Positions 7,299 through 14,950 of a DNA stretch of 24,743 nucleotides are shown here, one piece after another. Numbering within the stretch: position 1 is the stretch's first letter; the number at the start of each line of letters is the position of its first letter. Below the pieces are notes generated by a model, which was not told the origin of the DNA, did not search any database, and saw nothing but the letters and a program-made list of their open reading frames with translations. Made by a program: the position numbers and the translations under genes. Origin of the DNA: an uncultured Clostridia bacterium. Lineage in GTDB: Bacteria; Bacillota; Clostridia; TANB77; CAG-508. The stretch is from assembly GCA_944393455.1 (NCBI GenBank), contig CALYAH010000047.1, positions 1 to 24,743 on the forward strand. Reading direction: 5' to 3'.

Positions 7299-7356
7299 CA
7301 AAAAATGAAGAAATTATTCATTTAAAAAAATTTAAAAAAAGAGGGTATGTAAAATT

Positions 7357-7497
7357 ATGGTAAAAGACGAAGATTACATCAGTTTTTTAAAATCGATTAT
7401 TTCTTGTATTAATCATGGTGATTATTATTCCGTAAAGGAAATGTCTAATTTAGAGTTAGAAAAGATGAATAAAAAAATGAAGGAAAAGAATAAATAA
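7357..7497 (+). CDS. Small 46-aa protein, unknown
   Basis: ATG at 7357, TAA at 7495-7497. The protein starts MVKDEDYISFLKSIISC and ends in a Lys/Met-rich helix (LEKMNKKMKEKNK). GAGGG lies 11 bases before the ATG. A good promoter (7271-7298) and a strong terminator (7527-7557) frame it exactly, which supports a real transcript. It is divergent from XRE-A. Small proteins next to XRE regulators are sometimes antirepressors or toxin/antitoxin partners, but no recognisable motif of such a family is present, so no function is claimed. It could also be a small regulatory RNA with an incidental frame. Confidence 0.5.
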   Translation: MVKDEDYISFLKSIISCINHGDYYSVKEMSNLELEKMNKKMKEKNK

Positions 7498-7526
7498 AAA
7501 ATAAGAATAAAGATAAAAAAATAGGA

Positions 7527-7557
7527 CCTACTCTATTTATTATAGAGTAGGTTTTTT
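7527..7557 (+). terminator. Strong terminator after the 46-aa ORF
   Basis: CCTACTCTA (7527-7535) pairs with TAGAGTAGG (7543-7551), followed by TTTTTT (7552-7557). It can also serve the convergent minus-strand gene 7580-7801. Confidence 0.88.
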
Positions 7558-7579
7558 GTTATAAAATAATTTTTAAAAT

Positions 7580-7801
7580 TTAATACTGTTTATTATAATG
7601 TTCATAAACAAAAGCTTCTATAAGTAGTAAGAGCATAAATATAATAACTTCCCACGTAATATCGTGATAAACAATACAATATGATTTAATAACAATAGTG
7701 TTAGATATTCCTAATAAATTAGTTATTGTAAAGGATATAAATATATTAATTAGAACACATATAATAGTAATAAGTAGCTTTTTTGTTTTAGATTTAAACA
7801 T
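7580..7801 (-). CDS. Small two-helix membrane protein, unknown
   Basis: The product has 73 residues. The ATG at 7799-7801 was chosen because AGGAGGT lies six bases upstream; the frame extends 25 codons further but without an RBS. A basic N-terminus (MFKSKTKKLL) leads into helix 1 (ITIICVLINIFISFTITNL). After a short loop (NTIVIKSYCIVYHDITW) comes helix 2 (EVIIFMLLLLIEAFVYE). Both ends should be cytoplasmic. It is divergent from XRE-B (8023), and an inverted repeat TATGTAGTC/GACTACATA (7818-7826, 7862-7870) lies upstream in its leader/promoter area. It is not recognised as a known family. The neighbourhood suggests it is controlled by one of the XRE proteins. Confidence 0.6.
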   Translation of the reverse strand: MFKSKTKKLLITIICVLINIFISFTITNLLGISNTIVIKSYCIVYHDITWEVIIFMLLLLIEAFVYEHYNKQY

Positions 7802-7817
7802 GTAATACCTCCTTTTG

Positions 7818-7870
7818 TATGTAGTCTGTACCTGGATGAAAAATGTATGCGTGTAGCTATTGACTACATA
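7818..7870. promoter_or_regulatory. Inverted repeat TATGTAGTC / GACTACATA between divergent genes
   Basis: Perfect 9-bp arms at 7818-7826 and 7862-7870, 35 bp apart. A further TATGTAGT-like copy lies near 7954. It is in the intergenic region shared by the 73-aa membrane protein and XRE-B, so it may be an operator of XRE-B. No binding evidence. Confidence 0.35.
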
Positions 7871-8022
7871 TAACAACTAGTACATATATTAACATATGAA
7901 TGCAATAATTTCAAGATTTTGTTTTATTTGTTTACTAAAAATTTATGGAAGTATATGTAGTTATTACTGTGTGTATATTTTCCGCTAGTTTCAATATAAT
8001 AAAAAGAAAAAGGAGCTAGGAC

Positions 8023-8361
8023 ATGGAAGGAATAACAAGTGAGCAAATTAATAAAAAATTTGGTAAAACTTTTCAAGAATATAGATTAAAGAAAAATCTA
8101 ACTCAAGAAAAACTAGCAGAAGAGTTATCAAAATCAACAAAAACTATTTCTCAATTAGAAACTGCAAAAGATGGAACAAGTAAGAGAACAGATATAGATT
8201 TAATGAATTTTTTAGGAATTACACCAAATATATTATATAAAGATTTTATTACAAATAAAGAGGTAAAACAAAAAATAGAACTTTCTGAAAAAATAGAGAA
8301 TTTATCACCAGAGAAAATAGAAGCTTTGCTTAAAATTGTAGATGTATTTAAAGAATTATAA
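8023..8361 (+). CDS. XRE-family helix-turn-helix regulator B (112 aa)
   Basis: A paralog of the minus-strand gene at 6776-7114 with identical length. The Cro/C1 HTH spans residues about 12-66 (FGKTFQEYRLKKNLTQEKLAEELS, STKTISQLETAKDG, LGITPNILYKDF). The C-terminal tail (LSEKIENLSPEKIEALLKIVDVFKEL) is alpha-helical and probably mediates dimerisation. The ATG follows GGAGCTAGGAC, a moderate RBS. The recognition-helix residues differ from paralog A (SKSTKTISQLETAKDG versus GISVKYISRIENGNNG), so the two should bind different operators. The divergent partner is the 73-aa membrane protein. A TATAAT -10-like element lies about 25 bp upstream. Targets are unknown. Confidence 0.9.
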   Translation: MEGITSEQINKKFGKTFQEYRLKKNLTQEKLAEELSKSTKTISQLETAKDGTSKRTDIDLMNFLGITPNILYKDFITNKEVKQKIELSEKIENLSPEKIEALLKIVDVFKEL

Positions 8362-8384
8362 TAAGAATAAAATAGGATAAATTA

Positions 8385-8421
8385 AAATGCTACTTCAGTT
8401 TTATTAACTGAAGTAGCATTT
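8385..8421 (+). terminator. Strong bidirectional terminator
   Basis: A perfect 16-bp stem, AAATGCTACTTCAGTT (8385-8400) with AACTGAAGTAGCATTT (8406-8421), followed by a T-rich run. It ends XRE-B and, on the other strand, the surface-protein operon. Confidence 0.88.
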
Positions 8422-8428
8422 AACTTTT

Positions 8429-9097
8429 TTATTTTTCATGATTTTTTTTATATACTCTGTAAGCAACAGTTATTGCAATTAAGATAATTACTGAAATGAT
8501 TGGTATAATGGTATTTTGCATTCCCGCAAATGGTAAATTTGAATTAGCAAGAGAATCCTGCTTATTTGTATTAGTGCTTTGACCAGGAGTATTATTATTT
8601 TGTTCTTCACCTGGATTAATTTCCTCTTGTTTTATGCCAATTTCGACTTTCTTATTTTCTGCAGTCTCAATAGTTTCTACATTTGATGATTGAAAATTTT
8701 CTACTTGTATTTCTGAAGTTGTATTAATGATATCTGTTTTAGCAATAAAAGTTATTTTTGCTATTTCTTGTTTTGTAGTAACACATTCTCCATCATTAGT
8801 AGTAGCTATTATTTTCCCATCATTTATAATTGGTGTTTCCCAATTGCCAAGCCCTTCTAATTTGGTAATTTCAAATACATTACTATCGTATTTTATTTCT
8901 GCTGTATATGCTCCAATACCTCCCTCAACAGTAGAAGGATCAATTTCTATTGTTATATAAAAGGCTTCTCCTTTTATTACTTCTGTCTTATTCGGAAGCA
9001 ATTCTATCTGGTAAGAACTATCTGCTGCCATTGAAGTTGTAATTAAAATTAATATACTAAATAATGTTAATATAAATATTTTTGATATTTTATTCAT
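8429..9097 (-). CDS. Cohesin-like surface protein with signal peptide and LPFAG cell-wall sorting tail
   Basis: The product has 222 residues. Residues 1-25 are a signal peptide (IFILTLFSILILITTSMAA). Residues about 28-150 resemble a cohesin domain (PF00963 type), with an early-strand segment YQIELLPNKTEVIKGE, then GIGAYTAEIKYDSNVFEI and QEIAKITFIAKT. An Asn/Thr/Gln-rich linker follows. The end is LPFAG at 188-192, a hydrophobic helix, and the basic tail YKKNHEK, the layout of a sortase substrate with a non-LPxTG variant. Cohesins bind dockerins. The gene directly upstream, 16 bp away in the same operon, encodes a dockerin-like module, so this is inferred to be its surface anchor. RBS TGAGGTAC overlaps the end of the intergenic gap. 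The cohesin call rests on pattern only. Confidence 0.8.
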   Translation of the reverse strand: MNKISKIFILTLFSILILITTSMAADSSYQIELLPNKTEVIKGEAFYITIEIDPSTVEGGIGAYTAEIKYDSNVFEITKLEGLGNWETPIINDGKIIATTNDGECVTTKQEIAKITFIAKTDIINTTSEIQVENFQSSNVETIETAENKKVEIGIKQEEINPGEEQNNNTPGQSTNTNKQDSLANSNLPFAGMQNTIIPIISVIILIAITVAYRVYKKNHEK

Positions 9098-9113
9098 CTT
9101 TGTACCTCATTTA

Positions 9114-12100
9114 TTATTTTTCTACGATATCTCCACTGGAATTTACTGTCCAATATGGGTTATTTTCATCAACTGTAATAGTACATCTACTTGGTAATTT
9201 ATTTATCCAAGGAAGAGTATCTTCTTCTATCTCTACAAGACTGGCAGGAATATTTAAACCTGTTATTGCTAATGGGCAAGAGCTGTAACCTTCAGCAAAT
9301 GCTCCTCTTGCTATTCTTGTAGTTCCTTCAGGTATGTTTAATGTTCCTGTTTTTTGTAAAGGTACATACCATAAAGTTGATCCATCTTTTGAATATACAC
9401 AACCATCAACAGATTTAAAGTTTGGATTATCTTCATTAACTATTACTTCGTTTATACCATTATATATATATAAACCTACACTAAGTGTATTATAACAAAC
9501 TTGAGCAGTACTTGGATCTTTACACATAATATTATCTGGTCCATATTCGCTAATTTTAAATGTACTAGGCAATTTTAGTGTTTTTAAGTTTCCAGCAAAT
9601 CCGGCATATCCTGCCAAACTAAATGATAGTTCATCAATTTGTTCTACACCTTCTGGAATTTCATAAAATCCGTTTTCCACTGTCTTAGCTGATGGAAATG
9701 CAACTAATCTTTTCATATCTTTACTAAATAGAACTCCATCTACTGCTTGGTAGTATTCATTTCCTTCTTCTACAACGAACTCTTTTAAAGAATTTGTTGC
9801 AATATCATAAAATGTATGTGTTCCATAACCTGTGTTTTCTTTTCTATAAGTATCAGGATATTTTGTAGGTGATGCATCTCCACCTATATATTTTAAGGTT
9901 TTAGGAATCATTATGGTTGTATTTGTACAATTTCTTGCGTGATCAAATAATGCGTCTCCCCAGTGTTCTAAATTTTTAGGTAAAACTAATTCTCCTTCCA
10001 TTTTAGAACTACATTGTCTAAAAGCATTTTGGTAAATATATTTTATACTATCTGCAAATTTAACGCTTGTACATTGTGTACTATAAAAACTATATGCATC
10101 AATGGTTACTACTCCTTCTGGAAATACTAAAGGACCTGTTAGACCACTCTTATAAAAAGCACGTTCTGGAATTGTACTACAATTTTCAGAAAATTTTACT
10201 GTTTTTATTTTAGAACACTCTGCAAAACAATATTTTCCCATTAAAGTAACAGAATTAGGAATTATTATATTACATTCTAAGTTTGTACATTTCTGGAAAG
10301 CATAATCACCTATTGTTGTTAATGTTTCTGGCAATGTTATTTTTGTTAAGCCTGTTTCTTTAAAAGCTGATACATCAATTACTTCTACATTTTTCAAATC
10401 AATGTTAGTAAGATTAGAATATTGGCTAAATGCTTGTCTATTAATTCTTTTAACTGTGTCAGGCAATATAATTGAAGTTACATTGTCAAAACCAGTTGTT
10501 TTTGAATATCCATTTCCTATTTCTTCTACGGTTTTTCCATTTATTGTTTCTGGGATTACGACCTCTGTGTTAGAACCAGTATATCCAGTTATAAGTATTT
10601 TATTGTTTTGTGTTGTATATGTAAATTCTGATGATGATGTTTCTGCCTTTGGATCTATTACATTTACTTCACATGTTGCTTGTTTATTTCCATCCTCTGT
10701 TGTAACTGTTATTGTTGTGTTTCCTACTTTTAATCCTGTTACTTTACCATAATTATCTACTTTTGCTACTGTATCATGGCTCGAAGTCCAAGTAAGATTT
10801 TGGTTGGTTGCATTTATTGGATTTAGTATTGATGTTAAAAGTGTTTCGCTTCCGATTTGTATTGTTTCTGATTCTTGGCTGATTGTTACTCCCGTAATAG
10901 GATATACTACATTTACTTCACAGGTTGCAGTTTTTCCATTTTCAGCAGTTGCTGTTATTGTTGCAGTTCCAGCTATTGAGCCTGTTACTGTTATTTTATT
11001 ATTTTCTACTTTTGTTATTTTGGCAATAACTGAATTACTAGTTTCCCAATTTACATTTTGGTTTTCTCCTAATATATTTGCTGTTATTTCTAAAGTTTCT
11101 CCCTTTGCTATTGTTTCATTTGTTTTGTCTAGACTTATTTCAGCCTCTGCTGTTTCGTTATCTGTTACTGTAACTTTACATATTGCCTGATGTTTTCCAT
11201 CTTCAGTAGTTGCTGTTATTGTTGATGTTCCTTTTGACATAGCTTCAATTGTTAAAGTTCCTTGTTCTGCAGATATTAGGCTTACAACGTCTTTATCATC
11301 TGTAGTCCAATTAAATTTTTTATTTGTGGCATTTTCAGGAAGAATTGTAGCTGTAATAGTATCTGTTTGTCCTTTTTCTAATGTTATTTCTGATTTGTTC
11401 AATTTTATTTCAGTTACTGGTATATCAGGTGCATTGACAGTTACATTACACTCTAATTCAAAATCTGTACCATCTACTGTAACTACAAAGCTTATTTTAG
11501 CTGTACCTTTCGCTAGACCTGTTAATTTTAATACTCCAAATGTGTCTGTTTTTTCTACACTTACAACAGAACTGTTTTCTATTTGCATTTTGTAAGATTT
11601 ATCTACATTATCTGGTGTTGTTATAATTGTTAAAGTCGTTTCTTCTCCAGCATTTAATTCTATATTTGTTTTATCTAATTTAGCTGTTTTTTCAGCTTCT
11701 ATTGTTACTTCAAAAGTTGCTGTTTTTCCTTCATAAGTTACTGTTAAAGTTTGTGGACCTAATACTGTATTATCGAATCCTGAAACCATACTCAATTCAA
11801 TATCTTTTTCTTCAGTTGATGTGTCATTATAGGTTATTCTAATTTTTCCACCAGCTACATCCAAAGTTTCATAGTTTTGGATATAAGTTGTTTTAGTAGG
11901 ATTTTGAATTACTTCAATTTTATCAATTGATTTGGCAATTATAGTTACTTCAAAAGTTGCTGTTTTTCCGTTGTAAGTAACGGTTAGTGTTTTATTACCT
12001 AGTTCTGAATTGTCAAATCCTGAAACCATACTTAATTCAATATCTTTTTCTTCAGTTGATGTGTCATTATAGGTTATTTTAATTTTTCCACCAGTTACAT

Positions 12101-13133
12101 CCAAACTTTCATAGTTTTGAATATAAGTAGTTTTAGTAGGATTTTGAATTACCTCGATTTTATCAATTGATTTAGCAACTATGGTTACTTTAAAAGTTGT
12201 TGTTTTTCCGTCGTAAGTAACGGTTAGTGTTTTATTACCTAGTTCTGAATTATCAAAACCTGAGACCATACTTAATTCAATATCTTTTTCTTCAGTTGAT
12301 GTATCATTATAGGTTATTCTAATTTTTCCGCCAGTTACATCTAAAGTTTCATAGTTCTGGATATAAGTTGTTTTTGTAGGTAGATTTATAATTTCAATAC
12401 TCTCTACACTTTTTGGAGTAACTGTCATTTCACAAATTGCTTCATATTCGCCGTCTACTGTTTTTGCTGTAATAATAGTAGTTCCTTCATTTGTGCCTGT
12501 TACTTTTCCATCTTCATCTACTACTGCGACATCTGTATTACTTGAAGTCCATACTACATTTTTGTTTGTAGCATTTTCAGGTAATATTGTTGCTTCTAAT
12601 ACTAAATTTTCACCAACTGTAATAGTAGCAGAAGTTTTATCCAAATTTATTCCTTCTACTTTTATTTCTTCTTTCTGTCTGATTCTTTTAAATAATAATA
12701 CATCTGTAAGATTTATTTCTCCATTTTCATCTAGGTCGGCGGCTTCTTTATATTCATTTTGTAAGATGCTTTTTTCTATCATGTGTTCTTTAACGGCTAG
12801 AAAATCATTTTCGTCCATATTGCTATCACCATTTAAATCACCTCTTAGGACAATAACGTTTTCTGTTTCGTTTTCTGTATATGTATCCCCTGTTGAAATT
12901 TTATCTTCATCTTCCAAAATTTTTCCAGCCTTATTATACACTTGTAGGTTGGGATTATTTAATTTTTCTTTAAATTCTCTTACTGTTGCTCCATATCTTT
13001 CCTGATAAAGATATCCATTATCAATAATATATGTTTTTATAAAATTGAACCCTGCATTTGTAATAGAAAAAATGCTTGCAACCAACCCAAATGTTATTAT
13101 ATTTACAAAAAACTTCTTTTTAGATTTTTTCAT
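9114..13133 (-). CDS. Giant dockerin / Ig-like (Big_2, Big_3) / leucine-rich-repeat surface protein (1339 aa)
   Basis: Layout: signal/membrane segment 8-28; an N-terminal conserved region; a type I dockerin-like pair of calcium loops at 95-155 (DLNGDSNMDENDF and DLDENGEINLTDV); a Big_2 Ig-like domain at 158-240; three near-identical 80-residue Big_3-like repeats at 241-480; four more Big_2-like domains to about 826 (each with ATILPENATN / TWTSS / TTEDG-type motifs); then BspA-type LRR_5 repeats from about 838 to the end (ITLPETLTTIGDYAFQKC and similar). No sortase tail or C-terminal helix is present, so retention at the cell would need another anchor. The cohesin-like protein encoded just downstream is the obvious candidate. 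In other bacteria such LRR_5 proteins act as adhesins. The ATG follows AAGGGGCG. No frameshift is seen. Confidence 0.92.
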   Translation of the reverse strand: MKKSKKKFFVNIITFGLVASIFSITNAGFNFIKTYIIDNGYLYQERYGATVREFKEKLNNPNLQVYNKAGKILEDEDKISTGDTYTENETENVIVLRGDLNGDSNMDENDFLAVKEHMIEKSILQNEYKEAADLDENGEINLTDVLLFKRIRQKEEIKVEGINLDKTSATITVGENLVLEATILPENATNKNVVWTSSNTDVAVVDEDGKVTGTNEGTTIITAKTVDGEYEAICEMTVTPKSVESIEIINLPTKTTYIQNYETLDVTGGKIRITYNDTSTEEKDIELSMVSGFDNSELGNKTLTVTYDGKTTTFKVTIVAKSIDKIEVIQNPTKTTYIQNYESLDVTGGKIKITYNDTSTEEKDIELSMVSGFDNSELGNKTLTVTYNGKTATFEVTIIAKSIDKIEVIQNPTKTTYIQNYETLDVAGGKIRITYNDTSTEEKDIELSMVSGFDNTVLGPQTLTVTYEGKTATFEVTIEAEKTAKLDKTNIELNAGEETTLTIITTPDNVDKSYKMQIENSSVVSVEKTDTFGVLKLTGLAKGTAKISFVVTVDGTDFELECNVTVNAPDIPVTEIKLNKSEITLEKGQTDTITATILPENATNKKFNWTTDDKDVVSLISAEQGTLTIEAMSKGTSTITATTEDGKHQAICKVTVTDNETAEAEISLDKTNETIAKGETLEITANILGENQNVNWETSNSVIAKITKVENNKITVTGSIAGTATITATAENGKTATCEVNVVYPITGVTISQESETIQIGSETLLTSILNPINATNQNLTWTSSHDTVAKVDNYGKVTGLKVGNTTITVTTEDGNKQATCEVNVIDPKAETSSSEFTYTTQNNKILITGYTGSNTEVVIPETINGKTVEEIGNGYSKTTGFDNVTSIILPDTVKRINRQAFSQYSNLTNIDLKNVEVIDVSAFKETGLTKITLPETLTTIGDYAFQKCTNLECNIIIPNSVTLMGKYCFAECSKIKTVKFSENCSTIPERAFYKSGLTGPLVFPEGVVTIDAYSFYSTQCTSVKFADSIKYIYQNAFRQCSSKMEGELVLPKNLEHWGDALFDHARNCTNTTIMIPKTLKYIGGDASPTKYPDTYRKENTGYGTHTFYDIATNSLKEFVVEEGNEYYQAVDGVLFSKDMKRLVAFPSAKTVENGFYEIPEGVEQIDELSFSLAGYAGFAGNLKTLKLPSTFKISEYGPDNIMCKDPSTAQVCYNTLSVGLYIYNGINEVIVNEDNPNFKSVDGCVYSKDGSTLWYVPLQKTGTLNIPEGTTRIARGAFAEGYSSCPLAITGLNIPASLVEIEEDTLPWINKLPSRCTITVDENNPYWTVNSSGDIVEK
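11694..12413 (-). repeat. Three tandem 240-bp repeats coding 80-aa Big_3-like domains
   Basis: The units are 12174-12413, 11934-12173 and 11694-11933. Their phase is exactly 240 bp and their bases are nearly identical over long stretches, for example around 11821-11880, 12061-12120 and 12301-12360. Each codes a domain containing TKTTYIQNYE…DVTGGK and EEKDIELSMVSGFDN. The high nucleotide identity suggests recent duplication or ongoing homogenisation. Confidence 0.9.
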
Positions 13134-13485
13134 AATTCGCCCCTTATATTAATAATATATATATTTAATATATAATTTTTAATTATTACTGTAAATACGG
13201 ATTTTTCTAAAGATTTAAACCTTCTCTTTATACTCCTTACGGATATTATACTTTAGCCAAATATTACAGTTATGTTTCTTTTAGTTGTTATTTTTGTAAT
13301 ATATATAATTTTCTATTTTAAGAAAACTTAATTGTGAATATTTTATATTTAGATAAGTATAAAAAAGAGAAATATTAAATGATTAATAAACAAAAAGTTG
13401 ATAAAAAATGGAAAGAGATATATACTAATAAAAAATAATAATGATCGGCTAAAAAAATTATAATTATATAGTTAGGAGGAAACAT
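13134..13485. promoter_or_regulatory. Divergent 352-bp intergenic region
   Basis: No gene is seen. Toward the surface-protein operon (minus) there is a good -10, TATAAT (13250-13245), with only a weak -35. This implies a leader of about 105 nt that contains two ATCCGTA copies and is flanked by ACTGTAA (13188-13194) and TTACAGT (13264-13270). The leader does not match any riboswitch I recognise. Toward the acetyltransferase (plus) there is a consensus promoter, listed separately. Confidence 0.5.
13398..13426 (+). promoter_or_regulatory. Promoter of the GNAT acetyltransferase gene
   Basis: -35 TTGATA (13398-13403), 17-bp spacer, -10 TATACT (13421-13426), about 60 bp before the ATG. Confidence 0.75.
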
Positions 13486-13920
13486 ATGATAAGAAAATTT
13501 AGAGAAGAAGATACAACAAAAGTAATGACAATATGGACAAAAGGTAATTTTAAAGCACATGATTTTATAGATAAGGATTATTGGTTATTGAACTTTAATA
13601 GAGTAAAAGATGAATATTTAATGAAATCAGAAACCTATGTTTATATAAAAAATGATGAGATAAAAGGGTTTATTAGCGTACTGAACGAAGGATACATTGG
13701 AGCGATTTTTGTAAGTCTAGATTCACAAAGACAAGGAATTGGAAGAAAATTAATTAATTATGTAAAAGATAAATATGATAAACTAACTTTAAATGGATAT
13801 GAAAAAAATATAGATGCACTATTGTTCTATGTTGCTCTTGGATTTGTTAATACTAAGATACAAGTTGACGAAGAAACAGGAGAAAAAGAATATGTGATGG
13901 AATGGAAAAAAGATATATAA
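13486..13920 (+). CDS. GNAT-family N-acetyltransferase (YiaC/YjaB-like)
   Basis: The product has 144 residues, typical of a single-domain GNAT enzyme. It transfers an acetyl group from acetyl-CoA to an amine or lysine. The acetyl-CoA-binding signature is SQRQGIGRKLINYV (R/Q-x-x-G-x-G), after the strand IGAIFVSLD. The N-terminus IRKFREEDTTKVMTIWTKGN…AHDFIDKDYW and the segment VKDEYLMKSETYVYI closely follow the E. coli YiaC/YjaB pattern; YiaC has been described as a protein lysine acetyltransferase. The C-terminal LTLNGYEKNIDALLFYVALGF is the usual GNAT alpha4/beta region. AGGAGG lies 7 bases before the ATG. It is cytosolic and monocistronic, with a consensus promoter and a terminator at 13953-13984. 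The natural substrate is unknown. Confidence 0.92.
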   Translation: MIRKFREEDTTKVMTIWTKGNFKAHDFIDKDYWLLNFNRVKDEYLMKSETYVYIKNDEIKGFISVLNEGYIGAIFVSLDSQRQGIGRKLINYVKDKYDKLTLNGYEKNIDALLFYVALGFVNTKIQVDEETGEKEYVMEWKKDI

Positions 13921-13952
13921 ATTTTGATGCTTATATATAATTTTAAAAAAAT

Positions 13953-13984
13953 AAAAATAGATATACTTTTGTATATCTATTTTT
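13953..13984 (+). terminator. Bidirectional terminator between the acetyltransferase gene and tRNA-Arg
   Basis: AAAAATAGATATAC (13953-13966) pairs perfectly with GTATATCTATTTTT (13971-13984) over a TTTT loop. It serves the plus-strand GNAT gene and, on the minus strand, the tRNA. Confidence 0.85.
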
Positions 13985-13987
13985 ATG

Positions 13988-14064
<77 letters not shown>

Positions 14065-14078
14065 ACATAACAATAAAT

Positions 14079-14107
14079 ATAATACCACAAAAAATAACAG
14101 GTGTCAA
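14079..14107 (-). promoter_or_regulatory. Consensus promoter of tRNA-Arg
   Basis: On the minus strand -35 TTGACA (14107-14102), 17-bp spacer, -10 TATTAT (14084-14079), about 15 bp before the tRNA. The -35 overlaps the stop end of the GDT1-like gene. Confidence 0.88.
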
Positions 14108-14724
14108 CTAATTAAAGACAAAAAATTAAAAATTAATCCAAATAATCCTAAAACAATAAAAATAATGTTAGATAATATTTCTACAAACTTAGTGTTAAAC
14201 TTATTTCCCAAAAATCTACCAAAGAAAAGAGCAATTGAATTGCTAGCAACCATACCAAAAATAGAGCCCATAATTAAAGAGATTTTATAATTAGGATATT
14301 GTAAACCAAGACCAAGAGAGGCTAAAAAAGTTTTATCACCAATTTCTCCAATGATAATATTAATAGCAATTATCCAAATATAATTTAATTTAATATTAGA
14401 AATTTTTTGTAACAAAGAATTTTTAGAATTAGTATTTGAATCTTTTTTATTTGGAATAAAACCTAAAATTCCAAATAAAAGAAAGGAGGTATATGTAAAT
14501 ATTTCAAGATAGAATTGAAATGTTTCATTTCCAAAAGAACCAAGTTGACTACCAAATAAAATAGCTAAGCCATGACTAAAAAAAGTGCCAATTGCTATTC
14601 CAAGCAAAATATTTTTAGCTCTATCTTTTGTAGAAAAAGATAAAACTAAAAGTTGGGTTTTATCACCTAATTCAGATAAAAATACAATTGCAAAACTAAC
14701 TAAAAAAGGATAAACTAAATCCAT
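14104..14724 (-). CDS. TMEM165/GDT1 family (UPF0016) divalent cation transporter
   Basis: The product has 206 residues. The ATG at 14722-14724 was chosen because GAGG lies upstream at normal spacing; the frame opens ten codons earlier at a TTG without an RBS. The family's two signature motifs E-x-G-D-K-T are both present, E18-L-G-D-K-T23 and E127-I-G-D-K-T132, each at the start of an antiparallel three-helix half. A short Lys/Asn/Ser-rich cytoplasmic loop (about 92-110) separates the halves. Family members export Mn2+ or Ca2+ across the plasma membrane or Golgi membrane; Mn2+ export is the likely bacterial role. The upstream leader contains terminator-like hairpins, but I could not recognise the yybP-ykoY Mn2+ riboswitch that often controls such genes. 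Confidence 0.93.
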   Translation of the reverse strand: MDLVYPFLVSFAIVFLSELGDKTQLLVLSFSTKDRAKNILLGIAIGTFFSHGLAILFGSQLGSFGNETFQFYLEIFTYTSFLLFGILGFIPNKKDSNTNSKNSLLQKISNIKLNYIWIIAINIIIGEIGDKTFLASLGLGLQYPNYKISLIMGSIFGMVASNSIALFFGRFLGNKFNTKFVEILSNIIFIVLGLFGLIFNFLSLIS

Positions 14725-14788
14725 TACAAAAACCTCATTTCTTCTTTTAATCAATATGCAGTTTGAACGAAAAATAGAATTAAGAGAA

Positions 14789-14819
14789 GATGTTTTTTAA
14801 CTCCGTCCAAAAAAACATC
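14789..14819 (-). terminator. Leader hairpin upstream of the GDT1-like gene
   Basis: GATGTTTTTT (14789-14798) and AAAAAACATC (14810-14819) pair over a 10-base loop, about 65 bp before the GDT1-like start. On the minus strand the 5' arm is GATGTTTTTT, preceded by a related GGTGTTTTTT, which could be a competing arm. A short pyrimidine stretch (TTCTCTT) follows the stem. It may be an upstream terminator or attenuator. Confidence 0.4.
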
Positions 14820-14950
14820 AAAAAACACCTCAATCTACTATAGCCGCTAGTCATTTGTAAATTTTGTGTGAATTGCTTTACTTTAAAAAAATAAAATGAT
14901 AATATGATAATCGGTTATTAATTAGAGAATAGGAAAAGGAGGAATTTTTT

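Noticed and set aside
8727..13005. Several plus-strand open frames of 68-170 codons lying over the minus-strand surface-protein operon
   Set aside because: They are antisense shadows of the repetitive Ser/Thr/Val-rich coding sequence. None has a convincing RBS or family pattern, and the minus-strand frame is continuous and full of recognised domains.
13134..13260. c-di-GMP or other riboswitch in the leader of the 1339-aa adhesin
   Set aside because: Known adhesin leaders often carry a c-di-GMP-I aptamer, but its conserved core is not visible on either strand here.
13380..13439. 19-codon frame MINKQKVDKKWKEIYTNKK upstream of the acetyltransferase as a leader peptide
   Set aside because: The consensus promoter at 13398-13426 lies inside it, so the frame would not be fully transcribed.
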